Assembly: GCF_003254395.2 (NCBI RefSeq)
Contig: NC_037640.1
Location: 1,699,501-1,763,500, forward strand
From: Apis mellifera
Lineage: Eukaryota > Arthropoda > Insecta > Hymenoptera > Apidae
DNA: 64,000 bases
Reading direction: 5' to 3'
Under the pieces are notes generated by a model, which was not told where the DNA came from, ran no database searches, and saw nothing but the letters and a program-made list of their open reading frames with translations. The translations under genes and the position numbers were made by a program. Position 1 is the stretch's first letter. Each line of letters opens with the position of its first letter. Shown here piece by piece: positions 1 through 10,639 of this stretch.

Positions 1-102
1 ACTAAGTAAATACTGAATGGCAATAAGAGCGAGGACGACGCAGGCGATCGCCTTGTAAAGGTGGGCACGATGCCACAGTGCCACGGCTGCGGCCACAGTC
101 AT
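1..102 (-). CDS. N-terminus of a signal-anchor membrane protein (partial; continues beyond the left edge)
   Basis: Reading leftwards from the ATG at 102-100 gives 34 open codons that run off the window. A short polar stretch with Arg12, His14 and Lys17 is followed by a 16-residue hydrophobic segment (AIACVVLALIAIQYLL, about residues 18-33). Positive charges before a single early hydrophobic segment are typical of type II signal anchors, as in Golgi glycosyltransferases and sulfotransferases, with the catalytic part in the lumen. The start was chosen because it is the first in-frame Met after an in-frame TGA at 285-283, and it has G at position -3. The hydrophobic segment could instead be an uncleaved or cleaved signal peptide. 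No catalytic domain is inside the window, so the family cannot be named. The exon has a good 3' splice site upstream and lies in a CpG-rich patch unlike the surrounding AT-rich DNA. Confidence 0.6.
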   Translation of the reverse strand, partial: MTVAAAVALWHRAHLYKAIACVVLALIAIQYLLS

Positions 103-389
103 CGCATGTGCGAGACACCATAACTCCCTCCTGTCGCCGTTAGATGAGTGCCGTACCGGACGAGGCGCTCCCTGCTGGCCGCTGTTGTTATCGTTGCAAC
201 AGTTGCTCCGCTGTTCTTCCACGACTTCTCCTTTCGAATCAAGAAGGACGCACCGTGCTGCCTCCGTTCTCTTTCGTTCCGATCAGCGGACGATTCGGCG
301 AACGAGTGGAAACGGCCGGCGGGGCTGGACCAAGGGCCGAGGAAAGTAAAGGCCGCCCGGAGCTTCTCGCTTCCGCTCGCCAAGCGCAT
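99..389 (-). other. 96-codon upstream ORF whose stop overlaps the main start codon
   Basis: An ATG at 389-387 opens 96 codons ending with TGA at 101-99. That stop shares two bases with the main ATG at 102-100 (an ATGA arrangement), and the last sense codons of this ORF include another ATG at 107-105. The product has no recognisable domain and is rich in Arg, Ser and Ala, as expected of translated GC-rich UTR. If the transcript includes this stretch, the ORF would strongly affect how ribosomes reach the main start. Coding value as a protein is doubtful. Confidence 0.3.
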
Positions 390-435
390 TACCCTCCGGC
401 AGCGGTGCTCTCAGCGTAACGACACCTTAGATATC

Positions 436-2681
436 CTGGAAAATAAGGAAAAAATCATTTTTCTATTTTTACAATTAAAATGGAAGAACGTCGAGAAAAA
501 GAATTATTATGATTTAGTTAGTTATGATAAATTCGATGAATATTTTTGAAGAACAAGGATTGTTGTGATGATAAAAGATTGTCCTGATAAAATATTTAGT
601 AATGGAAAGTGACGCCAGAGGTCAGAAACTTCGCAGAAAAAGAAGAACGGAATAAGCAATGACGAGAGGAAATGGAAGAACTTGTTAGTAATTTATTTTT
701 ATATGAAAAACAAATTTTTTTTTATTTTCATATAAATTTTATGAAATAACATGCACTTTTTTTTTTATTTCTGATTATAAATCACAAGACTGTAGATATT
801 TATGTATTATCCCAACAATGAGTGGCAATAATAATAGGAAACTGTGGTTTCATTTAATCTTCCTATTGTATTTATAAAAATTTGAGTCTATTCTATATGG
901 TGAATCTAGAATTCTATTCTACGTGACGTCAAAACTGACAAATATATTTGAAAAATCATTTTCTGAATGAAAAATGGAAACTTTGGATTGATTCTCGAGT
1001 TTTTGTAGTCTAGAAATAGACGCATATACAATAGAACCGCGATTATCAGAATATTCGTTATTCTCTATTATCTCAATGTTCTATTATCTTTACAATATGT
1101 TGCCATACTACATTCAATCCCTTTTGTTCAATCCCGTTTAATTTTTATCATGAAATCGCGTTAAGCGAAACGTAGAATTAAAACCAAAGAAAACTGTCAA
1201 CAAAAATAAACATTCGTGATATAATAAGAATTACAAGTTTATTAAATCAAGTGTTATGCGAAGGAAAAACTTTGTTGCAATTTTTGCATTGGATTGTATT
1301 AGAGAAAATTATTATTTCAACTGTTGGCATTTAACATTTAATTTAAGTTTTTTATCTTGATTTTGCGCATATATAAAAATATAAGAACCATGTGAATTTG
1401 AAATTTTTTATACTATATTTAAATTTGTTTCAATGCTTGCATTTATTTAATTATATTTTAAGTTTTTTTATTCATATTAATATAGGAATAATAAGTAGTA
1501 GTAAATGTTCTTTCATAATCAATAACAATAATTGATATATATTTATATTCTAATTATTTACAAAACTATAATAATTCAAAATGGATTTATTATTATTGAA
1601 ATAAAATGTTATAATAAAATTGTTATAAGAATTACAAATTTATCAAAGATATATATAATATTGAAAATCAATGATTAATATTAAAATTCAAAAAAATAAA
1701 AAAATACAATTTATTTATAAATTGTATTATTTTGCTCAAATTGAAATAATATAACTGCTGTAATACTGATTTGAATTTATAATAAGAGAGAAACAACATT
1801 TATCTATAAAAGTCTTCAAAATATTTTAAACAAAACTACAATGTATGAATGAACTACATTGTTGATAAAAATAAAGAGACATCTTCTCAATTTGAAACAT
1901 TCGTAATTCTCGATTTAAAGCATAAAAAAAAAAGGAACATCAAAAAATTTATTAAAAATTCAATTACTGAATGATGCATGTAACTTTGCAGTTAAAAAGA
2001 TATGAGATGTAAAATTGTTTCTTCGTATCATTTCATTTAAAATCATCATAAAATTTAACGCAAAGAAAATTCTTGTTCTGTTATTTGAAAATTCTATTAT
2101 TTAAACACATTTGTCTCTCTGTAATTTCGATAATTGAGATTCTATTGTATCGATAAATGTAGTTGTTAAGTCAAGAGGATTGTTCATATTTATATCAGAA
2201 AACCAGATGCACATCAGCAACTGATAACAAGAAATAAGAAAAGTTAGTCTTATCATTACCACGATTAATATTTTAACGATGATTTAATCTTATTTAATTT
2301 TATCTAATATTCATTGAATGCAATTAATGGAAGCACTCATATTTTCAAAGACACAAGATTATTGCTATAAATAATTCGAATACATCAACGTGATATATAT
2401 ATATATATTCAAATAAATAATTATTATTAAAAATTGAGTTTGAATATATTTGATTACTCGTACGTAGTTCATATCATTGCACTTTCCATAACTCGAGAAC
2501 GAAGATAAATCGTCCTCTCGTGTATTAATAAAATACTTTACAGAATTTCCTAAATATGTTTCCCTATATTTAGCAAAGTTTGTCAGTTTTAATCCAAAAT
2601 ATCATGGAATATTCATCTTTTCGACAAAATAAATGAAAAATCAATTTACTTGTAAAATATGTTTCATTTAAAATAAAGAGA
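436..2681. other. AT-rich non-coding stretch, no gene seen
   Basis: All frames are closed by frequent stops. A short TA run sits at about 2393-2408. No repeat pair or regulatory island was noticed. Confidence 0.6.
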
Positions 2682-2890
2682 TTGTGTAATCTAATTTAAA
2701 TAAATAAAGTTTGTAATAAAAATATAATAATAATTAAAAAATATGATTAGGTATAGTACTAAAAACTATGTACAATAAATGTGAGATCTTGTGTAATCTA
2801 ATTTAAATAAATAAAGTTTGTAATAAAAAGTATAATAATTAAAAAATATGATTAGGTATAGTGAAAACTATGTACAATAAATGTGAGATC
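2682..2890 (+). repeat. Two-copy tandem duplication, period 107 bp
   Basis: Copy 1 (2682-2788) and copy 2 (2789-2890) both start TTGTGTAATCTAATTTAAAT and end TGTACAATAAATGTGAGATC. The second copy is about 5 bp shorter through small indels in an AATAAT run and in the TAGTACTAAAAA segment. High identity suggests a fairly recent duplication. No coding potential. Confidence 0.9.
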
Positions 2891-4570
2891 TTCATAATTT
2901 TTCAAATAAGAAACACACGAAATTCTTCATTTATTCTAATATCTTTTCGGCAATGATATTCTTCGAAGCATTTTGATCTTTTGATAGTTAAAACTGATAA
3001 AAAAACTAATTATTTCTATGATTATATATTTCAATTTAAACTAAATCTTTCTATTTTTATCTTCTAGATAATATGAAAAATAATGTACGATGGAAAAAAC
3101 TAAAGAAAATAATTTTTAATATAAAATAAAATCCAACGTTATTACTAAACATATTACTTGAAAATAATAAATTCATTTATTGCACGCAATATTGTACATA
3201 TATGGTTATATCTAATTAATAAATGTATGTTTATTGAAAATTTCTATCGACAAGATAAATTCACATTCTGATGAAAAATACGATTCCAAAAGTAAATTTA
3301 ATCAAATGTAGAAAAATTCAACAAGTTTTTTCATAAAATAGAATAAAATAGAAAAATTCGATTGAAAGAAAAAGTCGTGGAAGTTTAATCTACACAGAAT
3401 AAATAAAATAATTATCTGAAATATCTCGATTGTTTTTAATGACATTAAAAAATATTCAAAAGTTAAAAGTTGAAAGTTAAAAGTTTGAGCATATATTTCG
3501 ATATTATATTAAATTTTTTGTACGTGAATAAGAGTAACGAATTATGTGAAAATCAATTTTTAAATGGAATCGTATATTTTTTTGCATTAATCGATGCAAC
3601 TCGATATTCTCTGTAAAAGAATATTAATTCGCATATATATATAAAAAATTATTTATTTAAGAGATATTTAAATTTCATAAAATGAAATACAGAGAAAGTA
3701 TGAATTGATGAGTATTGTTTCGTATGCATTTCTTATTTCTAAAAAATTATTTTGAGAAATACATTACAAAATTCAAATTAAAATATCTTCTATATTAGTG
3801 ATTTTCCATGAATTTAATGCTTCTTTAAAAAATAATTATTTTTTAGAAAATGATTAATGTATGAAAAATTACGATCTATCAAAAAACTAAAAATAATATT
3901 AAAATATGCACCTTTCGAAATCATACAACTTTTATTTAAAACATTTTTTAATATTATTAAAGCATCAAAATAATTTAAATAATTTTATTCTCGATATTTT
4001 TTATAAGTACATTTAATATGAATTATTTAAAAGGTAACAATAAAAGGTTTCTATATTCTTTTATTTCAAAATATGATAAATAAATTAAATTTTAAAAAGA
4101 TTTTTAAAAAAAAATCTTCGTATATTATTAAATGTAATTTAATACATTATATACAGGATGTTAATATATGGAAATCTTTAGAAGTCAAAATAACCATAAA
4201 AATTGATATAGAAAAGTATTGGTTAAAACTTATTTATTATAATTTAAATTTGTACTAGATGAAAAAAGACACAGATAGACTTTTGTCCCCATTTAATATA
4301 TTTTATTCTACCTCAATCTCGTTTCTTCTAATTAAATTGCTTATAATTTAAAACACAAGTTTCAACTGATATTTTTGTATATCAATTTTTGTGTTTGTTT
4401 TGATCTCGAGAATCGATTTTTCGGAAGCTATTCCATTTAATATGTCAACAATCCTGTACAGTATAAAAAAAAGAAGTAGTTATTTTATTACCAGTTTTGC
4501 TTAAAAATAGAAAAATATTTTTTCCTTGATAAGAAAAAAAAATGTATATTTTTATCGATAAAATAAATAT
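2891..4570. other. AT-rich non-coding stretch, no gene seen
   Basis: No significant open frame. One minus-oriented member of the AATATATTAACAT motif family lies at 4156-4169. Confidence 0.6.
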
Positions 4571-4703
4571 AATAAACTTTTTGATATATATATATATAAG
4601 ATATAGTTAAAAAAAATTGAAAATCATTGATACATAAATACACAGGAAACGATAAGCCTGAATTTGAAATGTATATATATATATATATATTTATCAAAAA
4701 GTT

Positions 4704-4740
<37 letters not shown>

Positions 4741-4800
4741 AGTTAAAAAAATTGAAAGTCATTGATACATAAATATACAACGATAAGCCTGAATTTGAAA
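4571..4800 (+). repeat. Duplicated unit with TA microsatellites and inverted flanks
   Basis: A unit of about 70 bp beginning ATATAGTTAAAAAAA and ending GATAAGCCTGAATTTGAAA occurs at 4601-4669 and again at 4737-4800. Each is preceded by a TA run (4584-4598 and 4708-4733), and another TA run at 4671-4691 lies between them. The block before the first copy (AATAAACTTTTTGATA, 4571-4586) is present in inverted form (TATCAAAAAGTTTATT, 4692-4707) before the second, so direct and inverted duplication are combined. Confidence 0.85.
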
Positions 4801-6455
4801 GGCATCATTGCAGTATCGCGCGTGATGATAAAGGTCAATGTTACGTACATATTCCATGTAATAATGAATATTCGATGGCGACATGTTAGATAGCGCATAT
4901 GAAAATTAACAAACTGGGGATTGGAATGGAAAATTTCAAGAATTGTTAATAAACTCTCATCTATGTATTAATGTTGAAAAAGTGCTTTTATGAATTATTT
5001 TTTCATAAGGGAAAATTTGAAATTTAGATTAAAACATTAAAATATTAAAAATATTTCAATTTCAAGCAAATATTTGTATAATGTTTCTATTTTATTTACA
5101 CGCTAAATCACGAGCAAATTATTTATTATTTACATTCACGTTCGATATAAATAAAATATGTTCTTTTTTTTTATTGAAATGCTATGCTTCGAAGATAATT
5201 ATGTTCTATTTTCTCTTTTTTTATTTTTTAAATATTGAAAATGTAATACTACATGTAATAGCACTTCAATATATGAATCATACTGGTATAAGTATCCAAT
5301 CGACTTGAAAATGAAATGCTACTATAATTTCACGTTAATTTAAAATACTCGATTCAATTAATTACTAATGATCATTAACATTACGTTAAATCTAAACGAG
5401 CATAAAAATGTAAAAACAAAAAAAATTATTTTTTTCTTAAGTACCAATTAATAAATAACGATTTCGTGATATAATTAATATTATCACAAATTTCAAATAA
5501 ATCTTAACCTTAAAATTATTGCACCGTATGACACGATACATTTCAAAAATCCATTTTCCCGCCATAAAGCTCAATGATTTCTAGTGCTAAACGAATTTGT
5601 TCGTACGCAAAGATCAGAGAATAGGATTCGGTAAGTCTTAATTGAAATAATCAAATGTGCAACGCGATCACCGCCAACTGTATTCTCTATAAACTTTGCC
5701 CCTGACTTTGAATTCAAATACATAGTTTACCCACGCACGCTAGTGTAGCTACTGTTTGCCGAAGTTAGGTTAAGTTGGTAGTTAGCAGCCTTTCGCGATT
5801 ACCATCGGTTTACAATGTCTTCATAACAAGCAGAGTGTATGTGTGAACAATTACGTGATTTTCTTAATACAATGTAATAAATAAGAGTTAGAAACGAAAT
5901 ATAATTATATCGGATAATTTTACAGCATTGTTTCCTTGACTTAAGTTAAACTTCATTTGGAAAGTTTATCAAATTCGAATTAATATTAATACAAACGTAA
6001 TTTTTGTTTCTAAAATATTAGCAAAAAGAAAATGTTTAATTCTACATAATTTTTTATATTCACAATATTTTTCGATAGAAAGTTTAAAATCAGAAATTAA
6101 AGAAATATTTCGAATAACACGTATTTTCAAATACACATTTCTTTTGAATTCGAACATCGGTCACGAATTACTTCGTCATTCTTTTATTTCAAATTTACCA
6201 AAAAAAAAAAAAAAAGAAAAAATAATTCAAAAAACAATAAGATAATATTACTTCTCCTTTACAAATCCATTTATGAAAATTTATGAAAATCCATTACGAT
6301 ATTAACCGTGGATATTTATGAAGGTAGCATATTCGAAAATTACTGCGTTTTAAATTATCGTATGATAATCATGAAATGATATAATATTCGAAAATTATCA
6401 GAAATAACCAATTATTTCCATATATATAAAACAAACAACACGTTGTTCCAATAAT
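4801..6455. other. AT-rich stretch with a modest GC island near 5560-5830
   Basis: No gene is supported. The island contains a possible plus-strand 5' splice site (TTCG|GTAAGT near 5630) and a TTAGGTTAAG segment at about 5765. There is no matching open frame, so an exon is not called. An A-rich run is at about 6200-6214. Confidence 0.5.
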
Positions 6456-6800
6456 CGAATAATGTCGCACAAGCGCCCCCACGTGAATAAGATTATATTG
6501 AATAAAATGGCGCGTTAATCCGAAATAATGCCGTTTGAAAGACCTTCAGGTCCGATCGCTGGTCATACACCAGCAATATAACATAAACAAAGAATGAACG
6601 GTGTTTAGCGTGACTAACAGCGTGAATGAATCGCGATGCATCGCCGCTCGGTGCAATTCAGTGTGTAAAATCTACAATTACAATGGTTATCGCAATACAG
6701 CGAGTAACCGAGTCCCTACGAATTCTCATGCGCCTCTCTTTGCTCGCGTGTCAAACAAATTAGATTAAATCGATCGGATTAACATAGATCTTATCGAAAT
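6456..6800. promoter_or_regulatory. CpG-containing island, possible intronic regulatory element
   Basis: This stretch is clearly richer in G, C and CpG than its surroundings (GCGCCCCCACGTG at about 6473-6485, GGCGCGTTAATCCG, GCATCGCCGCTCG). It includes a short inverted repeat GCTGGTCATACACCAGC at about 6559. No long open frame or good splice pair is present, so a regulatory role is more likely than coding. This rests on composition alone. Confidence 0.25.
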
Positions 6801-7672
6801 AACGTTACGTTTGTTGCATTCCCGGTGAAGCCGGTTAATACAGAGATATTATAGGATTTATCCGAAACAATACGTTGTCGAATAATTATTTCAATAAAAC
6901 TTTTTCGTTTCAATTTTTTTTTAATATACGAATAATAAAGTGTATTTGATACGTTATATCGTTTAAATATTTGTTATTTGATTATTTCGTTGGAAAAAGA
7001 CGATGGATTTTAGAGAGTCATTTTTCTTATTTGTATTATCTCTTGTGTTTTCCTTTGAATGTCAAATCCTATTTTAATATTCGATATTTAAATATTTTAT
7101 TATTTCGTTTCATTAAACGAATACAAAGATGTTTTCTCGTTCTCGGAATTTTCGTATTTTTTAATTTTTACATTTCTTTGTCCTTTGTTCCTTATACAAG
7201 AAAAAGAAGTATATTAATTTATTCTATAATCTATCATCTATTTTTCGTTATTATTCAAAAATGATAAAATCTTGGAATTTATTTCAAATAAATTTATCTT
7301 TCTATTCGAAGTATATTATTTCTTCTTTTATTTTAATCTCAAACGAACGAAAATTACATTATATTTTTATAAAATTAGAAATCGACGAGATATTAAAAAT
7401 TCTGAATATCTTCACGAACAAATACGTAAAAATAAAGATTTTTGTGACCTCGTCGATCGAAATTGAAATTAGATATTTTGCATCAAATTAAAGCACTTTT
7501 AATACGGCCGAATGCGGATCAGAAATTGCCGGCGAGATAAAAACATTAAAAACTCCGAAAAAACGCGTCATCAAGATTCAGAGCACGGTCGAAAGCGCTC
7601 GAAAAATTAAAACAAAGTCGAATCCTTGAAACACCTTGGATATTGCGGTTGGAAAGCTGTGACGTTATTTCC

Positions 7673-7675
<3 letters not shown>
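6801..7675. other. AT-rich stretch, then CpG-containing DNA from about 7496
   Basis: Two adjacent open frames between 6971 and 7491 encode Ile/Phe/Tyr-rich, low-complexity sequence and look like chance frames. From about 7496 composition shifts (ACGGCCGAATGCGG, ATTGCCGGCGAG), continuing on the far side of the poly-A run. No gene is called. Confidence 0.5.

Positions 7676-7725
<50 letters not shown>
7676..7725 (+). repeat. Uninterrupted 50-bp poly-A run
   Basis: Fifty consecutive A residues lie between TTATTTCCCTT and GAAAGCGGAGCAC. It could be a grown mononucleotide repeat or the tail of an old retroposed sequence, but no recognisable body or target-site duplication is visible. The apparent poly-Lys and poly-Phe frames here are products of this run. 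The exact length in an assembly is unreliable. Confidence 0.9.
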
Positions 7726-7727
<2 letters not shown>

Positions 7728-8189
7728 AAGCGGAGCACACGCATCGGTGTGGAATTCTCTTGGAAAATGCATTTGAAATTTTCTCTGCCGCTTCGAATAA
7801 TTTCCACCGCGTGGCCACGTATCGATTTTCTCGTCGGTGCACGGATTGCATTGCGTGGGCGGCATACTCAAAGAGGATATCATCGTCGACTCTTCCCAAG
7901 AAAACTTCTCGATAGTGTATTATCGTGTTCATCCTTTACACAGTGCGTCGAGAAAGTAATGAGATTAGTCGAAAATAATACTCGAAGATATCGAATCGTT
8001 AAACTGCAAACAAATTTTCTATTTTTTTTCTTCTAAAATTTGAACGATTTGCAAGAAGGATTCGATATATTTTTGAAAGAGTTTTTTTTTTTAACTTAAA
8101 TCATGTAATTTAATATCAAGTTCGAATTAGAAATCGTTCGATTTCAATTTTAGCAATGGGATCGAAAATTAGCTTTGCTGATGGTGAAT
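7726..8189. other. Right half of a CpG-containing island, then AT-rich DNA
   Basis: The 7726-7960 part carries CpG-rich segments (ACCGCGTGGCCACGTATCG, TCGTCGGTGCACGG). No supported exon. Confidence 0.4.
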
Positions 8190-8375
8190 CAAAAAAAAGT
8201 AAGGAGAGTGGTTAAATATAGGAATTCCTTTTTTAGCTAAAAAAAATCGTTGTTATCGTTATTGATGTGTATACAGAGGCTCGAGACTGAAGCATGATAA
8301 TGTATTTGCAGTAACAACGTTTTTAGATAAAAAAGGAATTTCTTTTTTTTAAGTTTAATTATTTACCTTTTTTAT
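8190..8375. repeat. Long fold-back palindrome centred on CTCGAG
   Basis: The left arm (about 8221-8255, GGAATTCCTTTTTTAGCTAA onward) is complementary to the right arm (about 8312-8342, ending GATAAAAAAGGAATTTC). CGTTGTTA at 8248-8255 pairs with TAACAACG at 8312-8319. The arms are symmetric about CTCGAG at 8280-8285, and weaker complementarity extends outwards to TTAAATA / TAATTATTT. Such a structure is expected of a fold-back MITE or a transcribed hairpin RNA precursor. No terminal target duplication was identified. Confidence 0.7.
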
Positions 8376-9347
8376 TTTAACTCTAACTCTACTTTTAATT
8401 TTACACTTAAAATTGAAATTGAAAGATAAATGATATTTAATAAAATATTCGATAAGACGATTAAATACAGTTCAAGCAGATTATTCAATAATTTTTCGTT
8501 GTTGTTGAAAGGTTAAGGTTAAGGTCTTCGAAGGAAAGAAATAACAAATTTGCAATCTTATATCCACTATTATTTTGCATCTTTACTATTATCTTTATTT
8601 TCTTATCGTATCGTGTGCAACAATTTTTATCTGTGTTTCGAAGAACTTTATGCTAAATAGAAACGAAGAAGAATTCTGTGTGCAAATAATTCTACATTCA
8701 TAAAAAAAAAATAACATTTTTTTAATTTAATTTAAATATAGGTTAATTTTCGAATAAATTAAATTCAAGAAATACATTTGTTAATTTGTTAATTTTCTTA
8801 ATTCTTAATCAGATATTGATGATCAATAGAAGGTAATTCCACGTGTGAAAATAAGCAAAAAATACAGAACAATTTTTTTTGAATTAAAAACATGAGCAAT
8901 ATATTCGAATCTAATCAAGAAATTATATTTGAAAATTTTTCAAACTTGATTTACTTGAAAGAATCTTAAATGAAAAAAATATTCTTTTTTTTTTTTTTTT
9001 AAATTATTTTTCTATATAAAATTTACTATCTTGCCTCGTATTCTCGTAAATTCAGCGACACCCTGTATGCATGAAACATTGAGGAAGGATGAATCGTTCA
9101 CGTTCGATACGTAGAAGGAAGAAACAACCCTTGTGCATTTATTTACACTGTTTCCTCTCTGTTTCTATTTTGAATCAAAAGTATCTTGCTCAGATATAAA
9201 AATTATTATAAGCAAATAACAAACAACAAGAAAAATGACAACATTTTGTCTTTAATTCGATATTCATCAAAGAAAGGTACAAAGTTGAATTTTCAACAAA
9301 GTTTCAAAAATTCCAAAAGTTTCTGTTAAAAATTATTAAAATGAATG
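8376..9347. other. AT-rich non-coding stretch with a dispersed repeat fragment
   Basis: Contains a member of the GGTAATTCCACGTGTGAAAA family at 8831-8855. The sequence GCGACACCCTGTATGCATG at about 9054 resembles the ACACCCTGTA ends seen in many insect dispersed repeats. A poly-T run lies at about 8986-9000. No gene. Confidence 0.5.
8831..8866 (+). repeat. Dispersed repeat family member (GGTAATTCCACGTGTGAAAA)
   Basis: The segment and its left flank (GATGATCAATAGA) recur at 60093-60130 and, more diverged, at 25315-25360. The shared pattern is an ATCATCGATAAG-like leader, then AGGTAATTCYACRTGTGAAA, then an A-rich tail. It looks like a fragment of an old mobile element. Confidence 0.6.
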
Positions 9348-9475
9348 AATTTAAATCATAATCCAACTAATCAACTTTTCAATCTAGATTATTTGGTTAT
9401 AGAGTATTTTTAAATGTACAAAATTTTTCTTACCATAAATTTTTATATATTTAATCGTCAAATGTTATTAACAGG
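9348..9475 (+). repeat. Dispersed direct repeat, copy A
   Basis: The blocks TTTAAATCATAATCCAACTA, a TCTAGA-containing segment, ACGTACAAAATTTTT-like sequence and CGTCAAATGTTATTAACA are shared in order with 10510-10616. Copy A has an extra roughly 15-20 bp of AT-rich sequence before the last block. The repeat ends where the open region downstream begins, and copy B lacks that region. Confidence 0.8.
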
Positions 9476-9775
9476 TTCAAAAGAGAAAAGGAAAACAAAA
9501 AATTTTTTAAAACAAACTTTAGCCAAACATGTCAGATTGCACGAAGATATCTTTTTAGGAAAAGGAAGTTGGTTAACTTCCAATGTTATACGTCTTGTTC
9601 CCTTTACAATGAAACACGGACTTATTACGGGCATGTTAGGCGTATCGGTTTTCCTGTTATATGGAGATTGCGAAATACGATCAAGTTTGTTCGATGTAAC
9701 ATGGATCCTCCTCTGTGTACAACAATCGATAGTTACAGTATCTTTCAAAAATATTCCACTTTGCTCGATTTTGTA
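9470..9775 (+). other. Unusually open 300-bp region, possible gene remnant (unrecognised)
   Basis: In DNA that normally closes within a few dozen codons, this stretch is open in two plus frames and one minus frame. The plus frame ending at 9776 has Met codons at 9414 and 9462 and reads through a Lys-rich start into a segment with a hydrophobic run (LITGMLGVSVFLLYG). A splice-acceptor-like TTATTAACAG lies at 9465-9474. I recognise no protein family in any frame. It could be an exon, a decayed gene or transposon fragment, or just a less AT-rich island. Confidence 0.15.
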
Positions 9776-10509
9776 AAAAAAAGTATCCATTTTAACCGCA
9801 TATAAAATGTAACAGTGTTTACATAATTTTGCATTAAAAAAGAGAAATAAGAATCTATGTTTAAGCTGAATTATTCCTTTATTAACTCAATTAAATATTA
9901 AAAAGGAATCCAAATTTCAAAATTGCTTAATTAATTGGAAGCTAAAAATGATAAGGAAAATAGGATTGAAATTTTCCTTCAAACTTCATGTTTTTCAAAA
10001 TTTTTAAAATTATATATATCGTTCCAAAAAAAAAAAATACCAAAACTTTGTTGATCACTCTAAAAGATTTATATATTCAAATTTATTAAGCATTATTAGA
10101 AAAGAAAATATTTCAATATACAAACGATTAAGAAAACTCATAATTATTAAAAGAAATTCCATTCCTACGAATAACATGTAAATAATTTCGAAATTAATTT
10201 TATAGAAAAAATAAGATTTATTGGGTTAAAATTTAATTTATCAAAAATCATTATATAACCTCGTATTTACATCCAGAAAAATTACTTTCTATCTAACCGT
10301 GGTAGTGGTATCGTGGAACGATACTTAATTACTTCCTCTTTACAGCACAAGCTTGCGGATTCCGAGCCAATTAATTGGATGCGTATTTGCTCGCTTATTA
10401 TACATATACGTCGTTGATGGCTGCCGATAACGATCGTTCCCCTTTGCAAATAGAATCACATTTCCCCATTTACAAAATATATATATATATATTCCAGATC
10501 GACAGACAG
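9776..10509. other. AT-rich stretch, no gene seen
   Basis: No open frame of note. GC rises locally at about 10300-10450 (GTGGTAGTGGTATCGTGG, GGCTGCCGATAACGATCG). A TA run is at about 10480-10491. Confidence 0.5.
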
Positions 10510-10616
10510 TTTAAATCATAATCCAACTAATCAACTTTGATCTAGACTCTTATAAAGTATTCTTAAACGTACAAAATTTTTACATTCAATCATACTCGTC
10601 AAATGTTATTAACAAA
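10510..10616 (+). repeat. Dispersed direct repeat, copy B
   Basis: Diverged copy of 9348-9475, 1.16 kb downstream in the same orientation. It starts TTTAAATCATAATCCAACTA and ends CGTCAAATGTTATTAACA. Confidence 0.8.
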
Positions 10617-10639
10617 AGAAAAAAGAATTTGTTCACGAA

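Larger units (their letters stand above)
1..435 (-). other. Exon carrying the start codon, with 5' UTR at 435-103
   Basis: On the minus strand a pyrimidine-rich tract ending TTCCTTATTTTCCAG stops at 436, a textbook 3' splice site, and sequence composition changes sharply there from AT-rich to CpG-rich. That places the exon start at 435. About 333 nt of this exon precede the ATG at 102, so the transcript should have at least one upstream non-coding exon. A possible branch point, CTAAC, is at 521-517, somewhat distant at about 80 nt. No convincing 5' splice site is seen between 102 and 1, so the exon probably extends past the window edge. Confidence 0.5.

Noticed and set aside
148..549. Plus-strand frame with a hydrophobic stretch, opposite the start exon
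   Set aside because: It begins at GTG right after an in-frame stop, has no ATG or good acceptor, and overlaps a better supported minus-strand exon.
5560..5640. Possible small plus-strand exon ending TTCG|GTAAGT
   Set aside because: The acceptor is weak, no open frame is preserved, and a lone donor match is common by chance.
5760..5775. TTAGG-like telomeric word
   Set aside because: A single partial copy (TTAGGTTAAG), not an array.
7546..8036. Frames with poly-Phe or poly-Lys
   Set aside because: Produced by the 50-bp poly-A run; no other protein-like features.
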